Positions 1 to 6,692 of a DNA stretch of 20,120 nt are shown here, one piece after another. The notes under the pieces were generated by a model. That model did not search any database. It saw nothing but the letters and a program-made list of their open reading frames with translations, and was not told the origin of the DNA. A program made the position numbers and the translations under genes. Origin of the DNA: an uncultured Clostridia bacterium (GTDB lineage Bacteria > Bacillota > Clostridia > TANB77 > CAG-508); the NCBI GenBank assembly GCA_934133165.1, contig CAKPAW010000012.1, forward strand, positions 1-20,120. The letters are read 5' to 3'. Numbering within the stretch: position 1 is the first letter of the stretch; each line of letters begins with the position of its first letter.

Positions 1-559
1 AACTTGTACGTAAATTGATATTTCCTGTAGAATACATTGTTTTGTTTGTATCTGTAAAAGTTGGTTCTGTTGGTCTTTCTGGTTCCGGTGTTGGAGTTGG
101 CTCTGGCTCTGGTGTAGGTGTTGGATCTGGTGTTGTTTGTTTTGCTTTTACTGTTATAGTAGCCGTATTTGATTCATCAGGTAAGCTTTCCAATTCAGGT
201 GTTTCCATTCCTTTTATAATAAATTTTACATTGTATTTAGTATCTTTGCTAACACTTGGTGTTTTAAAAGTATATGTTCCTAAATTCGTTATTCCTGTTG
301 TTGAAGAACCAGATATTGTTTTATAATCAGCACTAACTTGATTTCCTGATGAAGAAATAAGTGTTAATCCCCCTGCATCAGTTAAATTAATTGTATATGC
401 CCCTAAGGCTTTTCCAGATTTAATTGTTATTGTAACATTTTCTCCTGTTTCAACAACTTTATCTGTTGATGTTATTACTGCATTTACGTTTATTTGTAAT
501 GCTAATAATACTATTGTAGTAATTATTACTATCTTTAAAATATTTTTTATTTTTTTCAT
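1..559 (-). CDS. secreted protein with Ig/cohesin-like domain, Pro-rich linker and SH3b start (partial)
   Basis: Partial gene: 186 codons are visible and the reading frame leaves the window at base 1. The product starts with a signal peptide (MKKIKNILK, then a hydrophobic stretch ending near ALQINVNA). A beta-rich domain of about 115 residues follows, containing GAYTINLTDAGGLTL. This resembles bacterial Ig-like or cohesin-type folds, but I cannot tell which. Next comes a linker of repeated Pro/Thr/Glu (PTPEPEPTPTPEPERP), and then what looks like the first strand of an SH3b domain (MYSTGNINLRTS). The ATG (559-557) overlaps the TAA of the upstream glucosaminidase by one base (TAATG), and GGGGAG lies upstream, so the two genes are probably translationally coupled. 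It is likely an extracellular cell-wall-associated protein; its catalytic or binding C-terminus is outside the window. Confidence 0.85.
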   Translation of the reverse strand, partial: MKKIKNILKIVIITTIVLLALQINVNAVITSTDKVVETGENVTITIKSGKALGAYTINLTDAGGLTLISSSGNQVSADYKTISGSSTTGITNLGTYTFKTPSVSKDTKYNVKFIIKGMETPELESLPDESNTATITVKAKQTTPDPTPTPEPEPTPTPEPERPTEPTFTDTNKTMYSTGNINLRTS

Positions 560-2790
560 TAATTTATCTCCCCTATTGTAATTTCAAATGTTCCTACACT
601 TTTTTTTAGAACTCTTAATGAATCTCTTGCGTCTATAATTCCATCTTTGTTTATATCAGCTGCCTTAGCAAATTCATTATCAATTTTGTATGTTCCTACT
701 GAATATTTAAGGATTCTCAATGAATCTCTTGCATCTATAATGCCGTCTCCATTAATGTCTCCCATTTTCACTACTGCATATGTTTTATTATCTATTGTTA
801 TAGTATATCCTGTTCCAACATTCCCTGATGAAACTACTTTTCCACTTGAATCTTTTACAACAATATTTTTATTTGTATATTTTTCCTTGATTGTTTCAAT
901 ACTTGTATCTGGTTCACAAACTAAATTTGAATCTTCTAATTTAAATTTGTCATTTTTTGTTGTTGGTGCATTAGGATTTAAGTTTGAATTATTAGAATTT
1001 ACTACTTGTATATATTGTTCTTTAGAATCTCCTCTTGCTATATACCCCTCTATACCATCTGAAGTTACTACTTTGTCCCATGTGTATCCATTAGCATTTG
1101 ATGCTCCAGCTTGAGTCCTTGTTAATACATCGTTTTTATCTAAATAAGTTAGAACTTTTTGGTTTGTTCCTGGTGCTTCTCTTACATTTAATCCTGAATT
1201 ACAAATTACCTTAATCAATTCATTTTTTTCTGTTCCGCCATTTTCTGTTTCTGAACCTGCTGTACTAATATATTGTTGTGCTATATAACCTTGCCTTCCA
1301 TCAGACAATTTTACTCTGTCCCATACATATCCATCTAAATCATATTCATCTTTTTCTATTCTAGTTAATACTTGACCTTTTATTAAAGTTGTAATTATTG
1401 TTGTTGAAGTTGTTCCAGGTCCATTTCTTAAATTAACAGATGTATTGGCTATTACTGTATCATTGCAATTTGTTATATCAGCTATTTCAACTAAATAACT
1501 ACGTGATACATAACCTTTTCTTCCATCTGGTAATACTACTTTGTCCCAATAAACTCCATTACTACTGCTTGAAGCAACTTCTATTCTAAGAAGGACATCT
1601 CCTGTATTTACAGTAGCAATTATACTAGATGATATGCTTGCTCCATTTCTTACATTTACACTTGTTCCTTTAACTTTAACATTTTGTGTTACTATTCCTG
1701 CATCTACTGGTTCTCTACATATAGTTTCTGGCATGTTTTCATATACAGGTATTATAAATTCAATAGAACTATCTATTAAACCTAAGCTTTCATAAGTACT
1801 TTTTACTTTTTCTCCCTCTGTTACTGATGCTGAAACATTTTGCATATATTGGAAATAATATAATGTTCCATCTGAATTATCTACATCAAATTTTTGTAAA
1901 TATAATGTATCTTGTCCATCATTTATATAATTTTTCGCTAATACTTTAGTTCCTTCTTTTATAGAAATTTCTGGGTTTGTCCATCCATTTTTTTGAGCAT
2001 GTTGTAATCCACTTGCTATAACTTGTGCGTCTGTTGAACCAGAAGCCTTAATGTTTAAATAATTGTAATATCCAACATATCCACTATATGTACCTGTTGC
2101 TGTAGAACCTGGTCTTGAACCTCCGCCTTGTTCTTGACGAAGTCTAGAAGCTAAATGATATGGACTTATTCCAGCTTCACTTGCTGCCTCCATAATAACT
2201 TGTGCATAAGATTTATTTATTGTAGCTGTTGTTCCATCTGTTGTTGTGTATTTTATTGTATCTCCTTGCATATACCCCATATCTGCTATAATCTTTTTTA
2301 CACCTTCTATAGTTTGAATTTCTCCATTATAAGATAAATTTTCAAATTCAAATATATATGTGTCATTTAACCAATTTCTTGGGTCCATATAGTATGAAAC
2401 TGCTGCCTCTGATGCACATCTCCAAGAAGTTCCTCCACGTGGTGTTTCACCACATACACTACATTTCCATGAACTTGGTCTACTTGCTGGTACAACATTT
2501 CTTCCATGACATGCTGTTGTTTCATTTTTTATTACTTGGCTCCAATCTAATCCTGTATAGAATATTGTAAAATTCCAATTTGGATGAGATTTTTTTAAAT
2601 TATCTATTAATTCCTTATAACCTGGATAATCATTAATTTTGCTTGAATAGCTTTCTCTTGTCTGTGCTGCAAATATTACATTCTGATTTATGACTCCTAA
2701 AAAAACATAAGATATAAAAGTTAGTATTATAAGTACAAATACTAGCTTTGAAACCCTATGTTTAGTAGTTCTATATATATCGGTAATCAA
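559..2790 (-). CDS. secreted beta-N-acetylglucosaminidase with three SH3b domains and a dockerin
   Basis: Predicted peptidoglycan hydrolase of 743 residues. A short basic N-terminus and hydrophobic helix (about residues 15-42) form a signal peptide or anchor. The catalytic glucosaminidase region spans roughly 50-335 and contains WRCASEAAVSYYMDPRNWL and HLASRLRQEQGGG; the Glu in RQEQ (about 220) is the likely catalytic acid. Three SH3b repeats follow at about 371-434, 445-512 and 525-587, each with a VNLRNGPG-like start and a WDKV...DGRxGY core. The C-terminus (about 677-733) is a type I dockerin with two calcium loops (DINGDGIIDARDSLRILK and DINKDGIIDARDSLRVLK). I chose the TTG at 2790 as start because AAGGAGG lies 8 bases before it. 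An in-frame TTG at 2853 is adjacent to the -10 box and cannot be in the transcript. It forms an operon with the next gene downstream. Confidence 0.9.
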   Translation of the reverse strand: MITDIYRTTKHRVSKLVFVLIILTFISYVFLGVINQNVIFAAQTRESYSSKINDYPGYKELIDNLKKSHPNWNFTIFYTGLDWSQVIKNETTACHGRNVVPASRPSSWKCSVCGETPRGGTSWRCASEAAVSYYMDPRNWLNDTYIFEFENLSYNGEIQTIEGVKKIIADMGYMQGDTIKYTTTDGTTATINKSYAQVIMEAASEAGISPYHLASRLRQEQGGGSRPGSTATGTYSGYVGYYNYLNIKASGSTDAQVIASGLQHAQKNGWTNPEISIKEGTKVLAKNYINDGQDTLYLQKFDVDNSDGTLYYFQYMQNVSASVTEGEKVKSTYESLGLIDSSIEFIIPVYENMPETICREPVDAGIVTQNVKVKGTSVNVRNGASISSSIIATVNTGDVLLRIEVASSSSNGVYWDKVVLPDGRKGYVSRSYLVEIADITNCNDTVIANTSVNLRNGPGTTSTTIITTLIKGQVLTRIEKDEYDLDGYVWDRVKLSDGRQGYIAQQYISTAGSETENGGTEKNELIKVICNSGLNVREAPGTNQKVLTYLDKNDVLTRTQAGASNANGYTWDKVVTSDGIEGYIARGDSKEQYIQVVNSNNSNLNPNAPTTKNDKFKLEDSNLVCEPDTSIETIKEKYTNKNIVVKDSSGKVVSSGNVGTGYTITIDNKTYAVVKMGDINGDGIIDARDSLRILKYSVGTYKIDNEFAKAADINKDGIIDARDSLRVLKKSVGTFEITIGEIN

Positions 2791-2853
2791 TTTTATTTCC
2801 TCCTTAGCATATCTTGCTATTTCTTTAGTTTTTCTACATTTTTCGTCGAACAA

Positions 2854-2882
2854 ATTATATCATTAGGCATAAATAACGTCAA
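2854..2882 (-). promoter_or_regulatory. sigma-A promoter of the glucosaminidase operon
   Basis: On the minus strand, TTGACG (2882-2877) and TATAAT (2859-2854) are separated by exactly 17 bases, a near-consensus housekeeping promoter. Transcription should begin near 2847, leaving a leader of about 55 bases before the AAGGAGG site and the TTG start at 2790. Confidence 0.75.
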
Positions 2883-2987
2883 TAAATTTCCTAAAACTAA
2901 TAAAAATGTAATATTTTAGTAACATTTCTGTTATTTTATATAAAAAAACAAACCTAAGATTTTCTACTATATAAAAAACCAGAATCA

Positions 2988-3022
2988 AGATTTTGTACGC
3001 AGTGTAAACTGCTACAAAATCT
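2988..3022. other. hairpin of unknown role
   Basis: AGATTTTGTA-C-GCAGT pairs with ACTGC-TACAAAATCT around a GTAA loop (15 base pairs, one bulged base). It is not followed by a T run in either direction, so it is not a simple terminator. It is the first of three consecutive hairpins in this 313-bp gene-free stretch. Confidence 0.6.
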
Positions 3023-3048
3023 AATTTCTGCCATATTTATCTTCTACA

Positions 3049-3075
3049 GAAAGTTATCATACCATGATAACTTTC
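3049..3075. other. 12-bp hairpin of unknown role
   Basis: GAAAGTTATCAT and ATGATAACTTTC form a perfect 12-bp stem with a three-base loop. It has no adjacent T tract. It sits between the hairpin at 2988-3022 and the terminator at 3085-3145, and could be part of a small structured RNA or an operator-like palindrome. Confidence 0.55.
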
Positions 3076-3084
3076 CTAGAATAT

Positions 3085-3145
3085 AAAAAAGATGTCTTAT
3101 GCGAAATAAACTTGTAACCCATTTCGTTAAAGACATCTTTTTTTT
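3085..3145. terminator. bidirectional Rho-independent terminator
   Basis: AAGATGTCTT (3089-3098) pairs with AAGACATCTT (3130-3139), and an inner six-base stem (CGAAAT with ATTTCG) extends it. Eight T residues follow on the plus strand (3138-3145). On the minus strand six T residues follow the stem. On the minus strand it would end the transcript of the small Cys/Gly-rich gene; on the plus strand it could end a small RNA from this intergenic region. Confidence 0.75.
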
Positions 3146-3166
3146 AATATGTTTTATTTAAACTTA

Positions 3167-3344
3167 TTAGCAGCCTCTGCCACATCCACATCCAAAGTTT
3201 GTGAATAATAATAAGAATATGATTATAAAGAATAAAATTTCGCTATCTCCGTGAGCCACATCCGCCAAATAATCCGTTTAAAAATCCACCATTATTGCAA
3301 CCACATCCATTGTTGCAACCACAATTTCTTATTTCGTCTTGCAT
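3167..3344 (-). pseudogene. frameshifted Cys/Gly-rich mini-protein gene (YjcZ-like small membrane protein)
   Basis: An ATG at 3344 is preceded by a strong GAGGAGGG site. The frame gives 33 residues beginning MQDEIRNCGCNNGCGC and ending ...GGCGSRR at a TAG (3245-3243). One base out of phase, a second segment from 3250 to 3167 reads GDSEILFFIIIFLLLFTNF and then GCGCGRGC before TAA. Small Clostridia and Bacillus proteins of the YjcZ-like type commonly join a Gly/Cys-rich head to a FFIIIFLLLF-type helix. A single extra base near 3250-3254 would therefore explain the break. It may be a true pseudogene, an assembly error, or a recoding site; the sequence alone cannot decide. Confidence 0.65.
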
Positions 3345-3396
3345 CTTCTTTCCCTCCTCTTTTTTCTTTATATAATATAATATGTATTTTTATTTA

Positions 3397-3425
3397 TTGT
3401 GTTACCATTAATTTAGTGTTATAAT
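3397..3425 (+). promoter_or_regulatory. sigma-A promoter of the U32 peptidase gene
   Basis: TTGTGT (3397-3402) and TATAAT (3420-3425) are separated by 17 bases. The start codon at 3454 follows about 28 bases after the -10 box, with AAAGGA between them (about 11 bases before the ATG). Confidence 0.6.
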
Positions 3426-3453
3426 ATTTTTTAAAGAAAGGATTTGCTTATTT

Positions 3454-5970
3454 ATGAAAAAAATAGAATTACTTTCTCCTGTTGGAGATTTTGAATGTTT
3501 AAAAGCAGCTGTTCAAAATGGTGCAGATAGCGTATATTTTGGTGCTGCAAATTTTAATGCTAGAGCTTCTGCAACAAATTTTGATTTAACTAACTTAAAA
3601 GAAGCTATTTCTTATGCAAAATTAAGAGGTGTTAATACTCACCTAACATTAAATACTTTAATAAAAGATACTGAATTTGAAGATGCGGTTCTTTTAGCTA
3701 AAAAAGCTTATGAATTTGGTATAGATGCAATAATTGTACAAGACTTAGGTTTAGCACGTTTTTTAATAAAAAACTTCCCAGACTTACCTATACATGCTAG
3801 CACTCAAATGACAATCCATAACTTAGAAGGTGCTCTAGAAGCACAAAAGTTAGGTTTTAAAAGAGTAGTTTTATCTAGAGAATTATCTTTAGAAGAAATA
3901 CAATATATATGTGCAAATACAAATATAGAAATAGAAACTTTTATACATGGTGCACTTTGCATATCTTATTCTGGTCAATGCCTATTTTCAAGTATGATTG
4001 GTGCAAGGTCTGGAAATCGTGGCAAATGTGCTGGTCCATGTAGACTCCCTTATGAATTATTAGGAACATGTGAAACAAAAGGGACAGATGAATCAAAAAG
4101 AAACGTCCCTATTGCTTCAAAAGGATATTTGCTTAGCACTAAAGATTTATGTGGTTTGGAATTTTTACCTAAATTAATTGATGCTGGAGTTATGTGTTTC
4201 AAAATTGAAGGAAGAATGAAAACTCCTGAATATGTTGCTACAGTTACTCGTATTTATAGAAAATATATTGATTTAGCTTTGTCTGATAAACCTTATATAA
4301 TTGATAAAAAAGACGTAAAAGATTTGATGCAAGTATTTAATCGTGGTGGATTTTCTACTGGACATTTAGACTCTAAAGCAAATACATCTTTAGTATTTCC
4401 AGAAAAACCAAATAATATGGGCATTTATATTGGAAACATTGCAAACCTAAAGCCTAATAAAGGCCATGTTTTCATCAATTTAACAGATGATATTTCTATT
4501 GGTGATACTATTGAATTTGAAAAAGAATCTACAAAATATACTGTTTCTGAACTTATGATAAGAAGCAAAAATATTACTACTGGTTTTAAAAAGCAACTTG
4601 TTGAAGTCGGTAGAATGAAAGGAAATTTACATATTGGAGATAAGGTTTATAAAACTAATAGTAAAGAACTTTCTACTTTTGCATATTCATCTTATCAGGA
4701 AGAACATAAAAAAGTAGATTTAACTGCTTGTATTACATTAAAAAAGAATTCACCAGTTTTACTTAATGTTAGCACTCTTTCAAATACTAACCCTATTTTT
4801 GATAATATTAGTGTTTCATTATCTTCAGATATGTTACCTGTTGAAGCTAAGTCACAGCCTTTAGATAAAGATAGAGTTATATCTCAACTTAATAAAACAA
4901 AAGATACTATTTTCATATTTAAAGATATTGACGTAATATTAGATGATAACTTATTTTTACCTTCTATAAAAGTTCTAAATGAGTTAAGAAGAAATGCTTT
5001 AGATGAAATTTTATTAATTGCAAATAGTAGAATTTTGAGAAATTCCCCTACTTCGCTTAATTTAAATGAAACAATAAACAACAAGAATATAAACGGAAAT
5101 AATGTTTCTTGTAATGATGCAAATGATATTGTAACTAATTCAAATAGCAAAAAAGAAATTTCTGTTTTATTAAATATATTAGATGAAAATAAAAATTACA
5201 ATGACCTTAAAAATGTAGATAATGTATATATTCCATTAAAATATTTTGGAAATAAAAAATATGAAAATATTATTAAAAACATTTGTGAGAACTTTAACGC
5301 TTATATTTATTTGCCTACAATTATCAAATCAAACTATACTAATTTGCTTCATAATGTTATAGATAATTCTATTGAAACCTTTAAAGTCTCTGGCTTTGTT
5401 ATTTCAAACATTTCAAATGGTGATTTCATTTATCAAATGAAAAATAAATATAAAGATAGGTTTAAATTTATTGGTAATTATACTCTTAATATTTACAACA
5501 ATAAGAGTATACAAGAATGGAAAGATCTTGGAATTAATAAATTAACAATTTCACCTGAATTAGATAAATCTACAATAGATGATATATTAAATAATTCTAG
5601 TGTAGAACAGGAATTAATTGTATATGGCAGAACTCCATTAATGAGTATGAATTATTGTTTACTTGGAAAAACTAATAAATGCTATCCTACATGTGGCACA
5701 CAATGTAAAAATAATACAAAATACTATTTAAAAGATAGATTAGGATTCTTATTTCCTATTATTCCAGATAGTATTCAAACTGTTAGCACACTTTATAATA
5801 GTAAAATAACTTCTATTTGTGCAAAAGACTTTGCTAATGCTTCTTCTTATCGTATAGACTTACTAGATGAAACTATAGATAATATAAATAATATTGTAAA
5901 TATTGTTCTTTCTGGTGGTAGACTAGAAGGCAAAGACTACACAAATGGAAATTTAAATAGAGAAATATAA
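3454..5970 (+). CDS. U32 family peptidase, RlhA-like (tRNA/rRNA hydroxylation family)
   Basis: A protein of 838 residues. The N-terminal half is a U32 barrel (MKKIELLSPVGD... with NGADSVYFG). The family signature lies around 163-196: FIHGALCISYSGQC, then RSGNRGKC and GPC, giving cysteines 169, 176, 192 and 196. In the RlhA/TrhP branch the matching cysteines hold an iron-sulfur centre used for prephenate-dependent hydroxylation of rRNA or tRNA cytidine/uridine. The C-terminal half matches the DUF3656-type long U32 proteins, including GRTPLMSMNYCLLG, a CYPTCGTQC cluster and YYLKDRLGF. The long form favours an RlhA-like (23S rRNA C2501) role over a secreted collagenase, and there is no signal peptide. 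Residues 208-221 are an unusual insert of repeat origin (see the repeat at 4075-4115). Its TAA is directly followed by a family A element. Confidence 0.85.
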   Translation: MKKIELLSPVGDFECLKAAVQNGADSVYFGAANFNARASATNFDLTNLKEAISYAKLRGVNTHLTLNTLIKDTEFEDAVLLAKKAYEFGIDAIIVQDLGLARFLIKNFPDLPIHASTQMTIHNLEGALEAQKLGFKRVVLSRELSLEEIQYICANTNIEIETFIHGALCISYSGQCLFSSMIGARSGNRGKCAGPCRLPYELLGTCETKGTDESKRNVPIASKGYLLSTKDLCGLEFLPKLIDAGVMCFKIEGRMKTPEYVATVTRIYRKYIDLALSDKPYIIDKKDVKDLMQVFNRGGFSTGHLDSKANTSLVFPEKPNNMGIYIGNIANLKPNKGHVFINLTDDISIGDTIEFEKESTKYTVSELMIRSKNITTGFKKQLVEVGRMKGNLHIGDKVYKTNSKELSTFAYSSYQEEHKKVDLTACITLKKNSPVLLNVSTLSNTNPIFDNISVSLSSDMLPVEAKSQPLDKDRVISQLNKTKDTIFIFKDIDVILDDNLFLPSIKVLNELRRNALDEILLIANSRILRNSPTSLNLNETINNKNINGNNVSCNDANDIVTNSNSKKEISVLLNILDENKNYNDLKNVDNVYIPLKYFGNKKYENIIKNICENFNAYIYLPTIIKSNYTNLLHNVIDNSIETFKVSGFVISNISNGDFIYQMKNKYKDRFKFIGNYTLNIYNNKSIQEWKDLGINKLTISPELDKSTIDDILNNSSVEQELIVYGRTPLMSMNYCLLGKTNKCYPTCGTQCKNNTKYYLKDRLGFLFPIIPDSIQTVSTLYNSKITSICAKDFANASSYRIDLLDETIDNINNIVNIVLSGGRLEGKDYTNGNLNREI
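4075..4115 (+). repeat. in-frame family B repeat end inside the U32 peptidase gene
   Basis: This segment matches the right terminus of the element at 12756-12937 at 34 of 41 positions. The strongest blocks are CAAAAGGGACAGAT and GAAACGTCCC. It is translated without a stop as TKGTDESKRNVPIA, between YELLGTCE and SKGYLLSTKDL, where relatives usually have only a short turn. The opposite terminus is absent. Confidence 0.7.
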
Positions 5971-6265
5971 AAAGGACATTTGGGGACGGGTCACTTTTAT
6001 CCTTTACATAATATTAATATTTGCATACTAATATAATAAAAACATATGAATTTTCAAAAAATGCTCGTTCAAGCTAAGTTGCACAGAAATTATAAGCGAA
6101 ATTTGTGGCACCCTTCCATTAGAAATGAACTCTTTCCACAAATTTCTTAATAATTTCTAGCTTACTTACTTTCAATGCGCTTTTTTTCAAATTAATATGT
6201 TTTTATTTTTATTAAATTATGCATTTTATGCAAAGGACAAAAATGACCCGTCCACAAATGTCCTT
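5970..6265. mobile_element. family A MITE-like element, complete copy
   Basis: Terminal inverted repeats of 40 bp (5972-6011 and 6226-6265) match at 36 of 40 positions; each begins AAGGACATTTG and continues with a GGACGGGTCA block. The interior (6063-6180) is a second, imperfect long hairpin in which GAAATTTGTGG pairs exactly with CCACAAATTTC. There is no open reading frame of note. The left end begins at the last base of the U32 gene's TAA. A second copy, reversed, starts at 19887 and shares the core at roughly 90 percent by eye. I found no convincing target-site duplication. This element fills the otherwise gene-free stretch between 5971 and 6295. Confidence 0.85.
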
Positions 6266-6295
6266 ACTAAACTAAATCGACCTTTCACTAATAGT

Positions 6296-6604
6296 TTAAT
6301 GTTTCGCACTTAAACTTATTATTAAATCCATATTGTCATCTTTGGCGGCTTTGTTTTTTCTAATTTTTCCACATTTCTTACATTTAAATATTATTACATA
6401 TCCTTTTTTACTATCTATTTCTAGCCCAATTGGCTCTAATATTCCATGACATTCTTCTGCTCTATCTCCTGGGTTTATATCTACATGTTTTGAATGCAAA
6501 CAATGTGGGCAATGATTTCTACAAGAGTAGCCTAATGGTGGCACTTTTTTACCACAATTTTCGCAAACAAATTCTTCGTCTATTTCAGTAAATTTTCTTT
6601 CCAT
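6296..6604 (-). CDS. RNHCP-domain zinc-ribbon protein
   Basis: A protein of 102 residues. It has an N-terminal CxxC (CENC), the diagnostic block CRNHCPHCLHSKHVD at about 28-42, an EECHG motif and a C-terminal CKKC. This matches the RNHCP family, named after the RNHC-P motif, whose function is not known to me. The paired cysteines and histidines suggest one or two bound zinc ions. The start is the ATG at 6604, with AAAGGAAA about 5 bases upstream. The gene lies alone between a complete family A element (5972-6265) and a solitary family A end (6657-6690), so it may have been carried or framed by the repeats. It is convergent with the U32 peptidase and upstream of no other gene in its direction. 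Confidence 0.85.
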   Translation of the reverse strand: MERKFTEIDEEFVCENCGKKVPPLGYSCRNHCPHCLHSKHVDINPGDRAEECHGILEPIGLEIDSKKGYVIIFKCKKCGKIRKNKAAKDDNMDLIISLSAKH

Positions 6605-6656
6605 TTATTTTCCTTTCTTTGCACTATCTATAACATAAATTGTATGTGCAGGAGAC

Positions 6657-6692
6657 AAAGGGCAAAAGTGACCCGTCCCCAAATGTCCTTTT
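6657..6692. repeat. solitary family A terminus
   Basis: Positions 6664-6692 are the exact reverse complement of 5970-5998 (29 of 29), and similarity continues about 7 bases further inward with two mismatches. No matching core lies beside it. It overlaps the TAA of the kinase gene (6693-6691). Confidence 0.85.

Noticed and set aside
15..326. Plus-strand reading frame rich in Gly, Val and Ser
   Set aside because: It is the antisense of the Pro/Thr/Glu linker and Ig-like domain of the partial secreted protein, which has a signal peptide, a ribosome site and coupling to its neighbour.
2988..3145. CRISPR array suggested by repeated hairpins
   Set aside because: The three hairpins differ in sequence and spacing, so there are no direct repeats with spacers.
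4884..5150. Minus-strand frame inside the U32 gene
   Set aside because: It has no ribosome site and lies wholly within a well-supported coding region.
5966..6270. Target-site duplications around the family A element
   Set aside because: The flanks (an A-rich stop codon on the left, ACTAAACT on the right) show no convincing direct repeat.
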